A stretch of 64,000 bases of DNA from Planctomycetota bacterium (GTDB lineage Bacteria; Planctomycetota; Planctomycetia; Gemmatales; HRBIN36). This document shows positions 16,381 through 24,881 of the stretch, in pieces. The notes beneath the pieces are model-generated. The model did not search any database. It was not told the origin of the DNA and saw only the letters and a list, made by a program, of their open reading frames with translations. A program made the translations under genes and the position numbers. Location: positions 1 through 64,000 of the forward strand of contig JACTMY010000014.1 in the NCBI GenBank assembly GCA_014584395.1, in the 5' to 3' direction. Numbering within the stretch: position 1 is the first letter of the stretch; each line of letters opens with the position of its first letter.

Positions 16381-18129
16381 ATGGCTAAAAAAGCATCGGC
16401 GACCACCTCCCCGCCCAAACCATCACCGGCCCCCGACGCCAACTCGCCGCGCATCGATTACACCGTCCTGGCGCGGCGCTATCGACCTGCTCTTTTCACG
16501 GAATTGATCGGCCAGGAGGCTATCGCCCGCGCTTTGCAAAACGCCATCCAGCAGGGACGCGTCGCCCATGCCTACCTGTTCCATGGCGCTCGCGGCGTGG
16601 GCAAAACCTCCACCGCCCGCATCTTGGCCAAATGTCTCAACTGCGTCCAAGGGCCGACCATCAACCCCTGCGGCGCCTGTGAATCCTGCCAGGCGATCGC
16701 CGTCGGCGAGGACGTGGACGTGGTTGAGATCGACGGCGCCAGCAACCGCAATATCGACGACATACGCGAACTCCGCTCCAATGCCCAATACCGCCCCCAG
16801 CACAGCCGCTACAAAATCTACATCATCGATGAAGTCCACTCTTTGACCAAGGAATCCTTCAACGCCTTGTTGAAAACGCTGGAAGAACCGCCGCCGCACG
16901 TCAAATTCATCTTCGCCACCACCGAGATGAACAAAGTGCCGATCACGATCCTGTCGCGGTGCCAGCGCTTCGAGTTTGGCGGCATCGGCGTCAAGCAGAT
17001 TCAGGATCGGCTGCGGCACATCGTCGATCAAGAAAAAGTCGAGGCGGAACCGGAGGCGCTGGCCCTGTTGGCCCGGCGCGCGGGCGGCTCCATGCGGGAT
17101 GCACAATCCCTGCTCGATCAGGCCATGTCCTTTGGCCAAGGCCCGTTGACCTTGCAAGACATCCAGTTGCTCTTGGGAACCGCCAACGATGAACAAGTAG
17201 CCGCTTTGACCCAAGCCATCCTGAGCAAGGACGGCGTCAAAGCCTTGCAGACGTTCAACGAAGCGTGCGGCGAAGGCGTGCAGATCGGCGAATTCCTGGA
17301 TCAAATGATCGATTTCTGGCGGCAGCTCATGCTTGCCAAGGCGGTCAACGCCGATTCGGACCTGCTGGAGCACGCCACCCTGCGGCAAGCGGAATGGTCG
17401 GCGCGCATCCAAACGCTGACCCTGGACCAGGTCTTGGCCGGGATCGACCTGTGGGTGGCGGCCAAGGCCCGGCTGAAAACCACGAGCCATGGCCGCGTTC
17501 TGGTGGAAGCGACGATCCTCCGGCTTTGTCAGTTGTCGAACCTGCAACCCTTGGCGGACGTCGTGCGGCAATTGCAACAATGGGTGGAAACTGGCCCCGC
17601 CCCCGGCAAAGGCGAGCCGGCTCCCAAGGCCAGCCCGCCGCGCTTTTCCGGATCGGCCCCGCCCCGCCCTCCTGAGGCCCCTCCGCCGTCCACTCAGTCT
17701 CTGCCACTGACGGAGGGGAATTTGCAGCAGGTGTGGCAGCAAACGCTTCGAGCCTTGCCGCCATTATTGAGCCAGATGCTGAGCAGCGCCGAGCGGCACA
17801 CGCTGGTTCCTCCCGCCACGGTGATGGTGACGTTTACCCGCGCCACGGCCCGGAACCTCGAGTATTGCCAAGACGCCGCGCGGCTGACGCGGATCGAGGA
17901 GACGCTGAAAAAAGTGACGGGGCAAAGCGTGGCTCTGCGCTTCGAGTTGGCGTCGCAAGAGGGTGAAACCCCGCAAGGGCCAGTGATGCCCAAAGCTGCC
18001 TCGGCCAGGAAATGGGCTTTGCAGCAGCCCCTCATTCAATCCGCCATGGAGCACCTGGGGGCGGAAATCGTTCGCATCGATGATGATTATGGAGCGAACA
18101 GCGTCCCCGCCGCGCAACGCCTGACTTAA
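16381..18129 (+). CDS. dnaX: DNA polymerase III subunit gamma/tau
   Basis: 582 residues. This is the clamp-loader ATPase. Walker A HGARGVGKTSTAR is at 68-80. The zinc module is C88-x8-C97-x2-C100-x2-C103. YIIDEVHSLTKESFNALLKTLEEPP is Walker B and sensor region, and TILSRCQRFEF carries the SRC motif. Domain III and a Pro-rich linker follow, then a C-terminal domain (about 440-570) that would serve as the tau-specific part. The sequence gives no clear gamma-producing frameshift. Operon order dnaX-ybaB-recR, with gaps of 10 and 3 bp, is the classical arrangement. Confidence 0.97.
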   Translation: MAKKASATTSPPKPSPAPDANSPRIDYTVLARRYRPALFTELIGQEAIARALQNAIQQGRVAHAYLFHGARGVGKTSTARILAKCLNCVQGPTINPCGACESCQAIAVGEDVDVVEIDGASNRNIDDIRELRSNAQYRPQHSRYKIYIIDEVHSLTKESFNALLKTLEEPPPHVKFIFATTEMNKVPITILSRCQRFEFGGIGVKQIQDRLRHIVDQEKVEAEPEALALLARRAGGSMRDAQSLLDQAMSFGQGPLTLQDIQLLLGTANDEQVAALTQAILSKDGVKALQTFNEACGEGVQIGEFLDQMIDFWRQLMLAKAVNADSDLLEHATLRQAEWSARIQTLTLDQVLAGIDLWVAAKARLKTTSHGRVLVEATILRLCQLSNLQPLADVVRQLQQWVETGPAPGKGEPAPKASPPRFSGSAPPRPPEAPPPSTQSLPLTEGNLQQVWQQTLRALPPLLSQMLSSAERHTLVPPATVMVTFTRATARNLEYCQDAARLTRIEETLKKVTGQSVALRFELASQEGETPQGPVMPKAASARKWALQQPLIQSAMEHLGAEIVRIDDDYGANSVPAAQRLT

Positions 18130-18139
18130 AGGGATAAAC

Positions 18140-18487
18140 ATGTTCAAGGAAATTGGCCTGTTCACCAAACTCCTCGGCGCTCTGCCGAAGATGAAGGAAG
18201 AAGCGGAAAAAATGCAGCAGCGGCTCGGCCAGATCGTCGTCGAGGGAGACGCCGGCGGCGGCATGGTCAAGGCCACGGTCAACGGCCGCTTGGAATTGTT
18301 GCGGCTTGACATTTCCCAAGAGGCGTACCAGGGCGAGGACCGCGAGTTCTTGGAGGACCTGATTCGCGGCGCCGTCAATCAAGCCCTGGACAAGGCCCGA
18401 GCGCAAGTCGGCGAGGAAACCGGCAAGCTGGCGGGCCAGCTTGGCCTCCCAGGCATGCCCGACCTCTCGCAACTGATGGGTTCGTGA
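18140..18487 (+). CDS. YbaB/EbfC nucleoid-associated protein
   Basis: 115 residues, normal length. It has a Met/Lys-rich N-terminal helix (FTKLLGALPKMKEEAEKMQQRLGQ), then a GGGMVKATVNGRLELLRLDIS sheet, and LEDLIRGAVNQALDKARA, the YbaB fold. It forms DNA-binding dimers that coat the nucleoid. It sits between dnaX and recR as in most bacteria and is probably translationally coupled to recR. Confidence 0.95.
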   Translation: MFKEIGLFTKLLGALPKMKEEAEKMQQRLGQIVVEGDAGGGMVKATVNGRLELLRLDISQEAYQGEDREFLEDLIRGAVNQALDKARAQVGEETGKLAGQLGLPGMPDLSQLMGS

Positions 18488-18490
18488 ACC

Positions 18491-19102
18491 ATGGCGATCA
18501 AGGGCATGGAACCTCGCAACGCCGTCGAACGGCTAATCCACGAGTTCAGCCGGCTGCCGGGCATCGGCCCGAAAACCGCCGAACGATTGACCCACCATCT
18601 GCTTACGGCCGAAGAGAGCCAGGTGATGGCCTTGGCTGACGCCTTGATTCAAATCAAGCACAGCGTGCACCCGTGCCGGCAATGTTTTCAACCCACGGAA
18701 AGCGAATTGTGCTCGATCTGCGCCGATCCTGCGCGCGACGCTCAATTGTTGTGCATCGTGGAGCAGCCGAAAGACCTGATGGCCATCGAACGCTCCGGCG
18801 TTTATCGCGGGTTGTACCACGTCTTGCAGGGACGGTTAGCGCCATTAGAGAACATCGGCCCGGAAAAGCTGACGATCGACGCCTTGCTGCGGCGCGTGCG
18901 GGAGCAGAACGTGCGCGAGGTCATTTTGGCCACGAATCCCACCCTGGAGGGCGATGGCACCGCGCTCTATATCTCCAATTTGTTGAGCGAGTCGCCGGTG
19001 AAGATCACCCGCCTGGCCCGAGGCCTGGCGGCCGGCTCCCATTTGGAATTCGCGAATCGGGACGCCCTGGCCGATGCGCTCACCGGCCGCCGGGATTATT
19101 GA
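18491..19102 (+). CDS. recR: Recombination mediator protein RecR
   Basis: 203 residues. Helix-hairpin-helix FSRLPGIGPKTAERLTHHLL leads into a Cys4 zinc finger (CRQCFQPTESELCSIC) and a Toprim domain (LLCIVEQPKDLMAIERSGVY...VREVILATNPTLEGDGTALYI). A Walker-like C-terminus (ARGLAAGSHLEFANRDALADAL) completes it. RecR works with RecF/RecO to load RecA at gaps. It is the last gene of the dnaX operon; rpoN follows after about 100 bp. Confidence 0.98.
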   Translation: MAIKGMEPRNAVERLIHEFSRLPGIGPKTAERLTHHLLTAEESQVMALADALIQIKHSVHPCRQCFQPTESELCSICADPARDAQLLCIVEQPKDLMAIERSGVYRGLYHVLQGRLAPLENIGPEKLTIDALLRRVREQNVREVILATNPTLEGDGTALYISNLLSESPVKITRLARGLAAGSHLEFANRDALADALTGRRDY

Positions 19103-19204
19103 TCCCTTGCGTTTGGTCTGCCATTAAAATAAAAGCCGTCTTGCACGAACGGGGAACACAGGTTATGCCGCTCCGTTTGTCATCGGAGGAGATACAATAA
19201 CGGC

Positions 19205-20653
19205 ATGAGACTGGATACGTCCCAGCAACTTCGGATGCAACAAAAGCTGATTCTTGCCCCGCGCATGATTCAGTCGATGGAGATATTGCAGCTTCCGGTC
19301 CTGGAACTCCAGGAACGCATTCAACAAGAGCTGCAAGAAAATCCGGTGTTGGAGATGGCGGAAAAAGTCAAGGAAGAGGCGCCCGCCGCGGAGGCTCCAG
19401 CCGTCGAGGAGAGGCCGGAACCCGAAGTCGACTACGCCGAGGCCGAGTACGACAACTGGGAGAAAAATTACACCGAACGGACCAACCGCTCGCAAAACGG
19501 CCTGGACGACGACAATGAGCGCAAGCATGACGTCATGCAGAACATGCCGTCGCGCGGCATCTCCCTCCAGGAACATCTGATCGAACAATTAAATCTGATG
19601 GAAATCCCCTCGGCCCTGGAGCCGCTGGTTCGCCATCTGGTCACCAACCTGAAGGACAACGGCTATCTCCCCAGCCACGATGAGCTGCGCGCCACGCTGG
19701 GCCAGCCGGTGTCCGACGAGGATTTGGACGCCGCGGTCAGCTTTATCCAGCGGCTTGAGCCGAGCGGCATCGGCGCCCGCAGCTTGAAGGAATGCTTGCT
19801 CTTGCAGCTCACGCCGGACACGCCCCATGCCGACGTCCTCCGCGTGCTCATCGCGCAGCATTGGGATGATCTGGAACACAATCGCATCCCGGTCATTCAG
19901 CGCCGCACCGGTTTCGACCTGGCCACCATCCAAGACGCCCTGGAAACCTTGCGGCATCTGAATACCCGCCCTGCTGCGGCCTTCAAGGATGAACAGGCTC
20001 ATTACATCGTTCCCGACATCATCATCGACAAGGATGAAAACGGCGAGTACGTCATCAAGCTCGTGGATGACTACGTGCCCAACGTCTACATCAGCCGAAT
20101 GTATCTGCAGCGGCTCAAGAACAAGCAAGGCGACGCCAAGGAACGGGAGTTTTTGAAACAGAAAATCCAGTCCGCTCAGTGGCTGGTGGAGGCCATTCAG
20201 CAGCGCCGCGCGACGCTGGAGAAAGTGACCCGGGCCATCGTTCGCCATCAAAAAGCCTTCCTCGATCACGGTCCGGAATATTTCACGCCGCTGAAAATGC
20301 AGCAAATCGCCGACGACGTGGGCGTGCACGTCACGACCGTCAGCCGGGCCGTCGATGACAAATGGGTCCAAACGCCGCGCGGCTTATTCCCGCTCAAACG
20401 CTTCTTCGGGGGCGGCACCACCACGGCCACCGGCGAAGAAGTGGCTTACGAACAAATCAAACGCAAGCTACTGGAAATCATCGACCGGGAAGATAAATCT
20501 AATCCTTACAGCGACGATGATTTGGTCAACCAATTGAGCGCGGCCGGCTGTCCGGTCGCGCGGCGAACGGTGACCAAGTATCGCAAGCTTCTCAAGATCC
20601 CGTCGTCGAGGCAAAGACGGCAATGGACGAACGGCGTCCAACCCCATCCTTGA
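19205..20653 (+). CDS. rpoN: RNA polymerase sigma-54 factor
   Basis: 482 residues. Region I is Gln/Leu-rich (QQLRMQQKLILAPRMIQSMEILQLPVLEL), followed by an acidic linker, the core-binding domain and the C-terminal RpoN box ARRTVTKYRKLLKIPSSRQR (consensus ARRTVAKYRE). A helix-turn-helix (ADDVGVHVTTVSRAVDDKW) precedes it. Sigma-54 reads -24/-12 promoters and needs an AAA+ activator; none lies in this window. It ends 21 bp before the carboxyltransferase gene. Confidence 0.98.
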   Translation: MRLDTSQQLRMQQKLILAPRMIQSMEILQLPVLELQERIQQELQENPVLEMAEKVKEEAPAAEAPAVEERPEPEVDYAEAEYDNWEKNYTERTNRSQNGLDDDNERKHDVMQNMPSRGISLQEHLIEQLNLMEIPSALEPLVRHLVTNLKDNGYLPSHDELRATLGQPVSDEDLDAAVSFIQRLEPSGIGARSLKECLLLQLTPDTPHADVLRVLIAQHWDDLEHNRIPVIQRRTGFDLATIQDALETLRHLNTRPAAAFKDEQAHYIVPDIIIDKDENGEYVIKLVDDYVPNVYISRMYLQRLKNKQGDAKEREFLKQKIQSAQWLVEAIQQRRATLEKVTRAIVRHQKAFLDHGPEYFTPLKMQQIADDVGVHVTTVSRAVDDKWVQTPRGLFPLKRFFGGGTTTATGEEVAYEQIKRKLLEIIDREDKSNPYSDDDLVNQLSAAGCPVARRTVTKYRKLLKIPSSRQRRQWTNGVQPHP

Positions 20654-20674
20654 TCCGCGAGAAAGTCATCGCCC

Positions 20675-22279
20675 ATGCGTGAACTGCTCGATCGCCTCCA
20701 TAAGGAAGAAGCCAAGATACTGGAAGGAGGCGGCCGCAAGGCGGCTGACCGGCAGCACGAGAAAGGCCGGCTCACCGCCCGGGAACGCATCGCCAAGCTC
20801 TGTGATCCCGCCGATGGCAGCCTGCCCGCGTTCATCGAGCTGGGCCTGTGGGCGGCGTGGCAGATGTATTCCGAATGGGGCGGCGCTCCCTCGGCGGGAG
20901 TGATCACGGGCTTGGGCCAGGTCTCCGGCCGCTGGACCATGATCATCGCCAACGACGCCACCGTGAAGGCGGGCGCCTTTTTCCCCATGACTTGCAAGAA
21001 AGTCCTCCGCGCCCAGCGGCAAGCGATGGACAATCATTTGCCCTTGATTTACCTCGTGGACAGCGCCGGCGTGTTCCTGCCGCTGCAAGACGAGGTCTTT
21101 CCCGACGAGGATGACTTTGGCCGCATCTTCCGCAACAATGCCGTCCTCTCCGCCGAGGGCATCCCGCAGTTCGCCGCCATCATGGGCAATTGCGTCGCGG
21201 GCGGCGGCTACCTGCCCGTGCTCTGCGATAAGCTGCTCATGACGGAAGGTTCGGGTCTGTATCTGGCCGGACCGGCTCTGGTCAAGGCGGCGATCGGACA
21301 AGCCGTCAGCCACGAAGAACTCGGCGGCGCCGCCATGCATGCCGCCATCAGCGGCACCATCGACTATCGCGAACCGAACGATGAAGCGTGCATCGAACGT
21401 TTGCGGCGGCTCGTCGGCTTGCTGCCCGAACGCTATGCGGTCAAGGCGATTCCCCCTGCGTGTGCTCCCATGAATCAGGGGCCGCCCATCGAGGAAGCCT
21501 TTCATCCGGATGCCCGCAAGGAATACGACATTCGCGACTTCCTGACTTGGCATCTCGTGGACGGGGGGCAATTCGATGAATACAAGGCCGAGTTTGGCCA
21601 GTCGATGGTCTGCGGCCATGCCCGCATCGGCGGGCAGGCGGTTGGCATCGTCGCCAACCAGAAAAAGCGGAGCAAGACCACGAAAGGCGTGTTGGAGTAT
21701 GGCGGCGTGATTTACGTCGACGCCGCCGACAAATCGGCCCGCTTCATCATGGATTGCAACCAGATGCGGATTCCCATCGTGTTCCTGCAGGACGTCAATG
21801 GCTTCATGGTCGGACGCGATTCCGAACAAGCGGGCATCATCAAGGCCGGCGCCAAATTAGTCAACGCCATCTCCAATAGCGTCGTTCCCAAACTGACTGT
21901 GATCATGGGCGGCTCCTTCGGCGCGGGCAACTACGCTCTGTGCGGCAAAGCTTTCGACCCGCGTTTCATCCTGGCCTGGCCCACGGCCAAGTATGCCGTC
22001 ATGGGCGGGCAGCAAGCCGCCAATACGCTCCTGGAAGTTTCGATCACGGCGCTCAAGCGTCAAGGGCATGAGCCTGACGCGGCAGAGTTGGAAGAGCTGC
22101 GGCGCAAGGTGCAGCAGTCGTATGAAGAAAAGATGGACATCCGCTATGGAGCCGCCCGCTTGTGGGTGGACAAGATCATCGAGCCATCGCAGACCCGGAC
22201 GCTGCTGATGGCCTTGCTCCAAATCAGCACGCAATATGACGCGGGCCGCCCCTTCAAGACCGGCGTCTTGCAAGTTTAA
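20675..22279 (+). CDS. Acyl-CoA carboxylase, carboxyltransferase subunit
   Basis: 534 residues, the length of methylcrotonyl-, geranyl- or propionyl-CoA carboxylase beta subunits. GRLTARERIAKLCDP, YLVDSAGVFLPLQDEVFPDE, GNCVAGGGYLPVLCDKLLM and GGSFGAGNYALCGKAFDPRF are crotonase-fold and CoA/biotin-binding segments. DDFGRIFRNNAVLSAEGIPQ is closest to the methylcrotonyl/geranyl type. It heads an operon with AtuA and enoyl-CoA hydratase, which points to branched or acyclic-terpene-like acyl-CoA breakdown. No biotin carboxylase gene is in the window, so its partner is encoded elsewhere. Confidence 0.9.
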   Translation: MRELLDRLHKEEAKILEGGGRKAADRQHEKGRLTARERIAKLCDPADGSLPAFIELGLWAAWQMYSEWGGAPSAGVITGLGQVSGRWTMIIANDATVKAGAFFPMTCKKVLRAQRQAMDNHLPLIYLVDSAGVFLPLQDEVFPDEDDFGRIFRNNAVLSAEGIPQFAAIMGNCVAGGGYLPVLCDKLLMTEGSGLYLAGPALVKAAIGQAVSHEELGGAAMHAAISGTIDYREPNDEACIERLRRLVGLLPERYAVKAIPPACAPMNQGPPIEEAFHPDARKEYDIRDFLTWHLVDGGQFDEYKAEFGQSMVCGHARIGGQAVGIVANQKKRSKTTKGVLEYGGVIYVDAADKSARFIMDCNQMRIPIVFLQDVNGFMVGRDSEQAGIIKAGAKLVNAISNSVVPKLTVIMGGSFGAGNYALCGKAFDPRFILAWPTAKYAVMGGQQAANTLLEVSITALKRQGHEPDAAELEELRRKVQQSYEEKMDIRYGAARLWVDKIIEPSQTRTLLMALLQISTQYDAGRPFKTGVLQV

Positions 22280-22366
22280 CTGCCGACGAAATCCTTCTGG
22301 CGGCGCTATGATTTGGCAGGGTTTCGAGGTTTTGACCAAGTCCCCTCATCCACGCGAGAACGAGCC

Positions 22367-23722
22367 ATGCGAGCCTCGATCCGAGTCGGCAACGGTTGCG
22401 GTTTCTGGGGTGATAACCTGGATGCCCCGATCGCGTTGGCCAAGCATGGCCGTTTGGATTACCTGACGCTCGAATACTTGGCCGAACTGACCATGTCGAT
22501 CCTGGCCTTGCAAAAACAGAAAAATCCCGAGGCAGGCTTCGCTGCCGATTTCATCGACGTGTTGACCCGGTTGACTCCGGTCATGAAGGAACAGCCTCTT
22601 CTAAAAATCATCACCAACGCCGGCGGCATGAATCCCTCAGCCTGCGCCCGCAAGGCCCGCGAGGTGCTCGACGCGGCAGGCTTGAACCAAAAAAAAATCG
22701 CCACCGTGGCCGGCGACGATCTCATGCCCCGCCTGGATGAACTGCTCGCCTCGGGTCATGACCTCCAACACCTGGATGAAGGGACGCCCCTGGCCGCCAT
22801 TCGCAAGCAAGTCGTCAGTGCCAATGCTTACCTCGGCTCCCAACCCATCGTCGAAGCTTTGCGGCTCGGTGCGGACGTGGTGATCACGGGGCGCATCGCC
22901 GACGCGGCCCTCACCGTGGCCCCCGCCATGCATGCGTTCGGCTGGCCTTCGGAAGACTGGGCGCGATTGGGGGCCGCCACCGCGGCCGGCCATTTGATCG
23001 AATGCGGCGCTCAAGTGACCGGCGGGCTTTGGTGCCACTGGGAGGAAATCCCCAACTTGGCGGAGGTCGGCTATCCCATCGCGGAAATCGAGCCGTCGGG
23101 CTTATTTCGCATCACCAAGCCGCCTGGCAGCGGCGGCGTCGTCAACCTGGAATCGGTCGGCGAGCAGTTGCTTTACGAAGTCGGCGATCCCGCCCGCTAT
23201 CTGACGCCAGACGTCACCGCCGATTTCACGACACTCCAACTCGAGGAAACCGCCCCCGACACGGTCACCGTCCGGGGCGGCAGCGGCAAGCCTGCCACGC
23301 CCACCTATAAAGTGTCCATCGCCTATCGTGACGGCTTCACGGCCACCGGCACGCTCGCTCTTTACGGCCAGGATGCCGCGGCCAAGGCGCGGCTGGCTGG
23401 GCAAATCATCCTGGATCGCCTTCGCCGGGCAGGCCATGAGTATGCACGGCATCTGATCGAAGTCATCGGCGCCGGTGATATGGTGCCCGGCCTGGCGTCC
23501 GATGGTTCGCCCAGGGAAGTCATGTTGCGGGTCTCCGTGCACGATCCCCACCAGGCGGCCGTCGAACGCTTTACCAAGGAGTTCGCTCCGCTGGTCACGG
23601 CGGGTCCGCCCGGCGTCACCGGGTACACGACGGGCCGAGCCTCGGTGCGACCCGTGTTGGCTTATTGGCCGGCCTTGATCGCGAAAAGTGCCGTTCAACC
23701 CCAGGTGAGGTTGGAATCATGA
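22367..23722 (+). CDS. AtuA family protein (DUF1446)
   Basis: 451 residues from the ATG at 22367, where the family's VGNGCGFWGDNLDAP begins at once. Other marks are NAGGMNPSACARKAREVL, GADVVITGRIADAALTVAPAM, LIECGAQVTGG and the C-terminal GPPGVTGYTTGRASVRPVL. AtuA is required for acyclic terpene (citronellol/geraniol) use in Pseudomonas, but its biochemical step is unresolved. The neighbours are a carboxyltransferase and a hydratase, as in Atu-like loci. The stop overlaps the next gene's start (ATGA). An A9 run lies inside at 22689-22697. Confidence 0.88.
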   Translation: MRASIRVGNGCGFWGDNLDAPIALAKHGRLDYLTLEYLAELTMSILALQKQKNPEAGFAADFIDVLTRLTPVMKEQPLLKIITNAGGMNPSACARKAREVLDAAGLNQKKIATVAGDDLMPRLDELLASGHDLQHLDEGTPLAAIRKQVVSANAYLGSQPIVEALRLGADVVITGRIADAALTVAPAMHAFGWPSEDWARLGAATAAGHLIECGAQVTGGLWCHWEEIPNLAEVGYPIAEIEPSGLFRITKPPGSGGVVNLESVGEQLLYEVGDPARYLTPDVTADFTTLQLEETAPDTVTVRGGSGKPATPTYKVSIAYRDGFTATGTLALYGQDAAAKARLAGQIILDRLRRAGHEYARHLIEVIGAGDMVPGLASDGSPREVMLRVSVHDPHQAAVERFTKEFAPLVTAGPPGVTGYTTGRASVRPVLAYWPALIAKSAVQPQVRLES

Positions 23723-24096
23723 GCATGACCACGACCACACATATAGCCTTGCGTGCCATCGCGCACACCCGCAGCGGGGACAAGGGCAATCACGCCAACG
23801 TGGCCGTCCTGGCCTACACCGAATCAGGCTATCGCTGGCTGGAACGGCATCTCACGCCGGATGTCGTGCAGCAGTATTTCGCTGGATTGGGTTGCTCCAA
23901 GGTCGAGCGTTTTGCCGCAGCCAATCTCCATGCCTTCAACTTCATGCTTTATAATGCCCTGGGAGGCGGGGCGAGCCGCTCCCTTCGCATCGACACCCAA
24001 GGGAAAACCTTGGGGCAAGCGATCCTGGACTTGCCTCTGCCGATGCCGCCCGATCTGGACCAGATGCGCCGACAAGCCAAGAGGACGCTCCCATGA
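23719..24096 (+). CDS. AtuA C-terminal-domain protein (split from AtuA)
   Basis: 125 residues, starting at the ATG that overlaps the atuA stop by four bases. AHTRSGDKGNHANVAVLAY and the late NLHAFNFMLYNALGGGASRSLRIDTQGKTLG are the signature of the small domain that in some species is fused to AtuA. Here the two parts are separate but translationally coupled, which suggests they act as one complex. Its stop overlaps the enoyl-CoA hydratase start by four bases. Confidence 0.88.
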   Translation: MSMTTTTHIALRAIAHTRSGDKGNHANVAVLAYTESGYRWLERHLTPDVVQQYFAGLGCSKVERFAAANLHAFNFMLYNALGGGASRSLRIDTQGKTLGQAILDLPLPMPPDLDQMRRQAKRTLP

Positions 24097-24881
24097 GTGA
24101 AACCGTGGTGCGATATGAAATCCAAGGGGTCGCGGCCGTCATCACGCTCCATCGGCCGGATCGCCGCAACGCCTTGAACCGGGCCTTGGTGGCGGGGCTG
24201 ATCGATGCCTTTCGGCGCGCCGAGCAAGAATCCTCCACCCGCTGCACGATATTGACGGGCGCGGGCACGGCCTTCTGCGCGGGGATGGACTTGGCCGAGG
24301 TGGCCGCAACATTGGATCAACCCGGCGAGGCCGAGCAAGTGCACAAGGATGCCGAGCAGTTATCGACGCTGTTTGACCTGATTTATTCATCGTTGAAACC
24401 GACCCTGGCCGCGGTCAATGGTCCCGCCGTCGCAGGCGGCGCCGGACTGATGACCGTGTGCGATCTCGCCCTGGCGGTTCCGCAGGCCAAGATCGGCTAT
24501 CCCGAAGTGAAACGGGGCTTGGTGGCCGCCATGGTCATGCCCCATTTATTGCGGCACGTGGGAGAGCGCGCCGCGCGGGACTTGCTCCTCCGGGGCCATC
24601 TCATCGACGCCGCCGAGGCCAAACGGATGGGGCTGATCAACGACGTCGTTCCCGAGGGCGAGTTGCTCGCCACCGCGCAGCGCTGGGCGGTGGAAATGGC
24701 GGAAGCCAGTCCGCAAGCCCTGGCCGTGACCAAGTCGCTTTTGCAAAGAATGAACCCCATCACCGACCCGATGAAGAAAACGACGGCCTCGGCCAGCGCC
24801 GATGCCCGTTTGCACATCGATGCCAAGGAAGGGTTGCGGGCCTTTTTGGAAAAGCGGCCCGTCCCATGGGCGAGGGGTTAA
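24093..24881 (+). CDS. Enoyl-CoA hydratase/isomerase family protein
   Basis: 262 residues. Crotonase-fold marks are VAAVITLHRPDRRNALNRALV, FCAGMDLAEVA (oxyanion loop), AAVNGPAVAGGAGLMTVCDLALAV and KIGYPEVKRGLVAAMVMPHL, with Glu in the catalytic region, so hydratase activity is likely. It is the last gene of the carboxyltransferase-AtuA operon, where it may hydrate the unsaturated carboxylated acyl-CoA. The stop overlaps the convergent kinase stop by four bases. Confidence 0.92.
   Translation: MSETVVRYEIQGVAAVITLHRPDRRNALNRALVAGLIDAFRRAEQESSTRCTILTGAGTAFCAGMDLAEVAATLDQPGEAEQVHKDAEQLSTLFDLIYSSLKPTLAAVNGPAVAGGAGLMTVCDLALAVPQAKIGYPEVKRGLVAAMVMPHLLRHVGERAARDLLLRGHLIDAAEAKRMGLINDVVPEGELLATAQRWAVEMAEASPQALAVTKSLLQRMNPITDPMKKTTASASADARLHIDAKEGLRAFLEKRPVPWARG

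Noticed and set aside
17905-17915. A6 run followed by G in dnaX, as a tau/gamma frameshift site
   Set aside because: The heptamer AAAAAAG is in the wrong phase: codons read CTG AAA AAA GTG, so the canonical -1 slip A AAA AAG does not apply, and no downstream stimulatory hairpin is evident.
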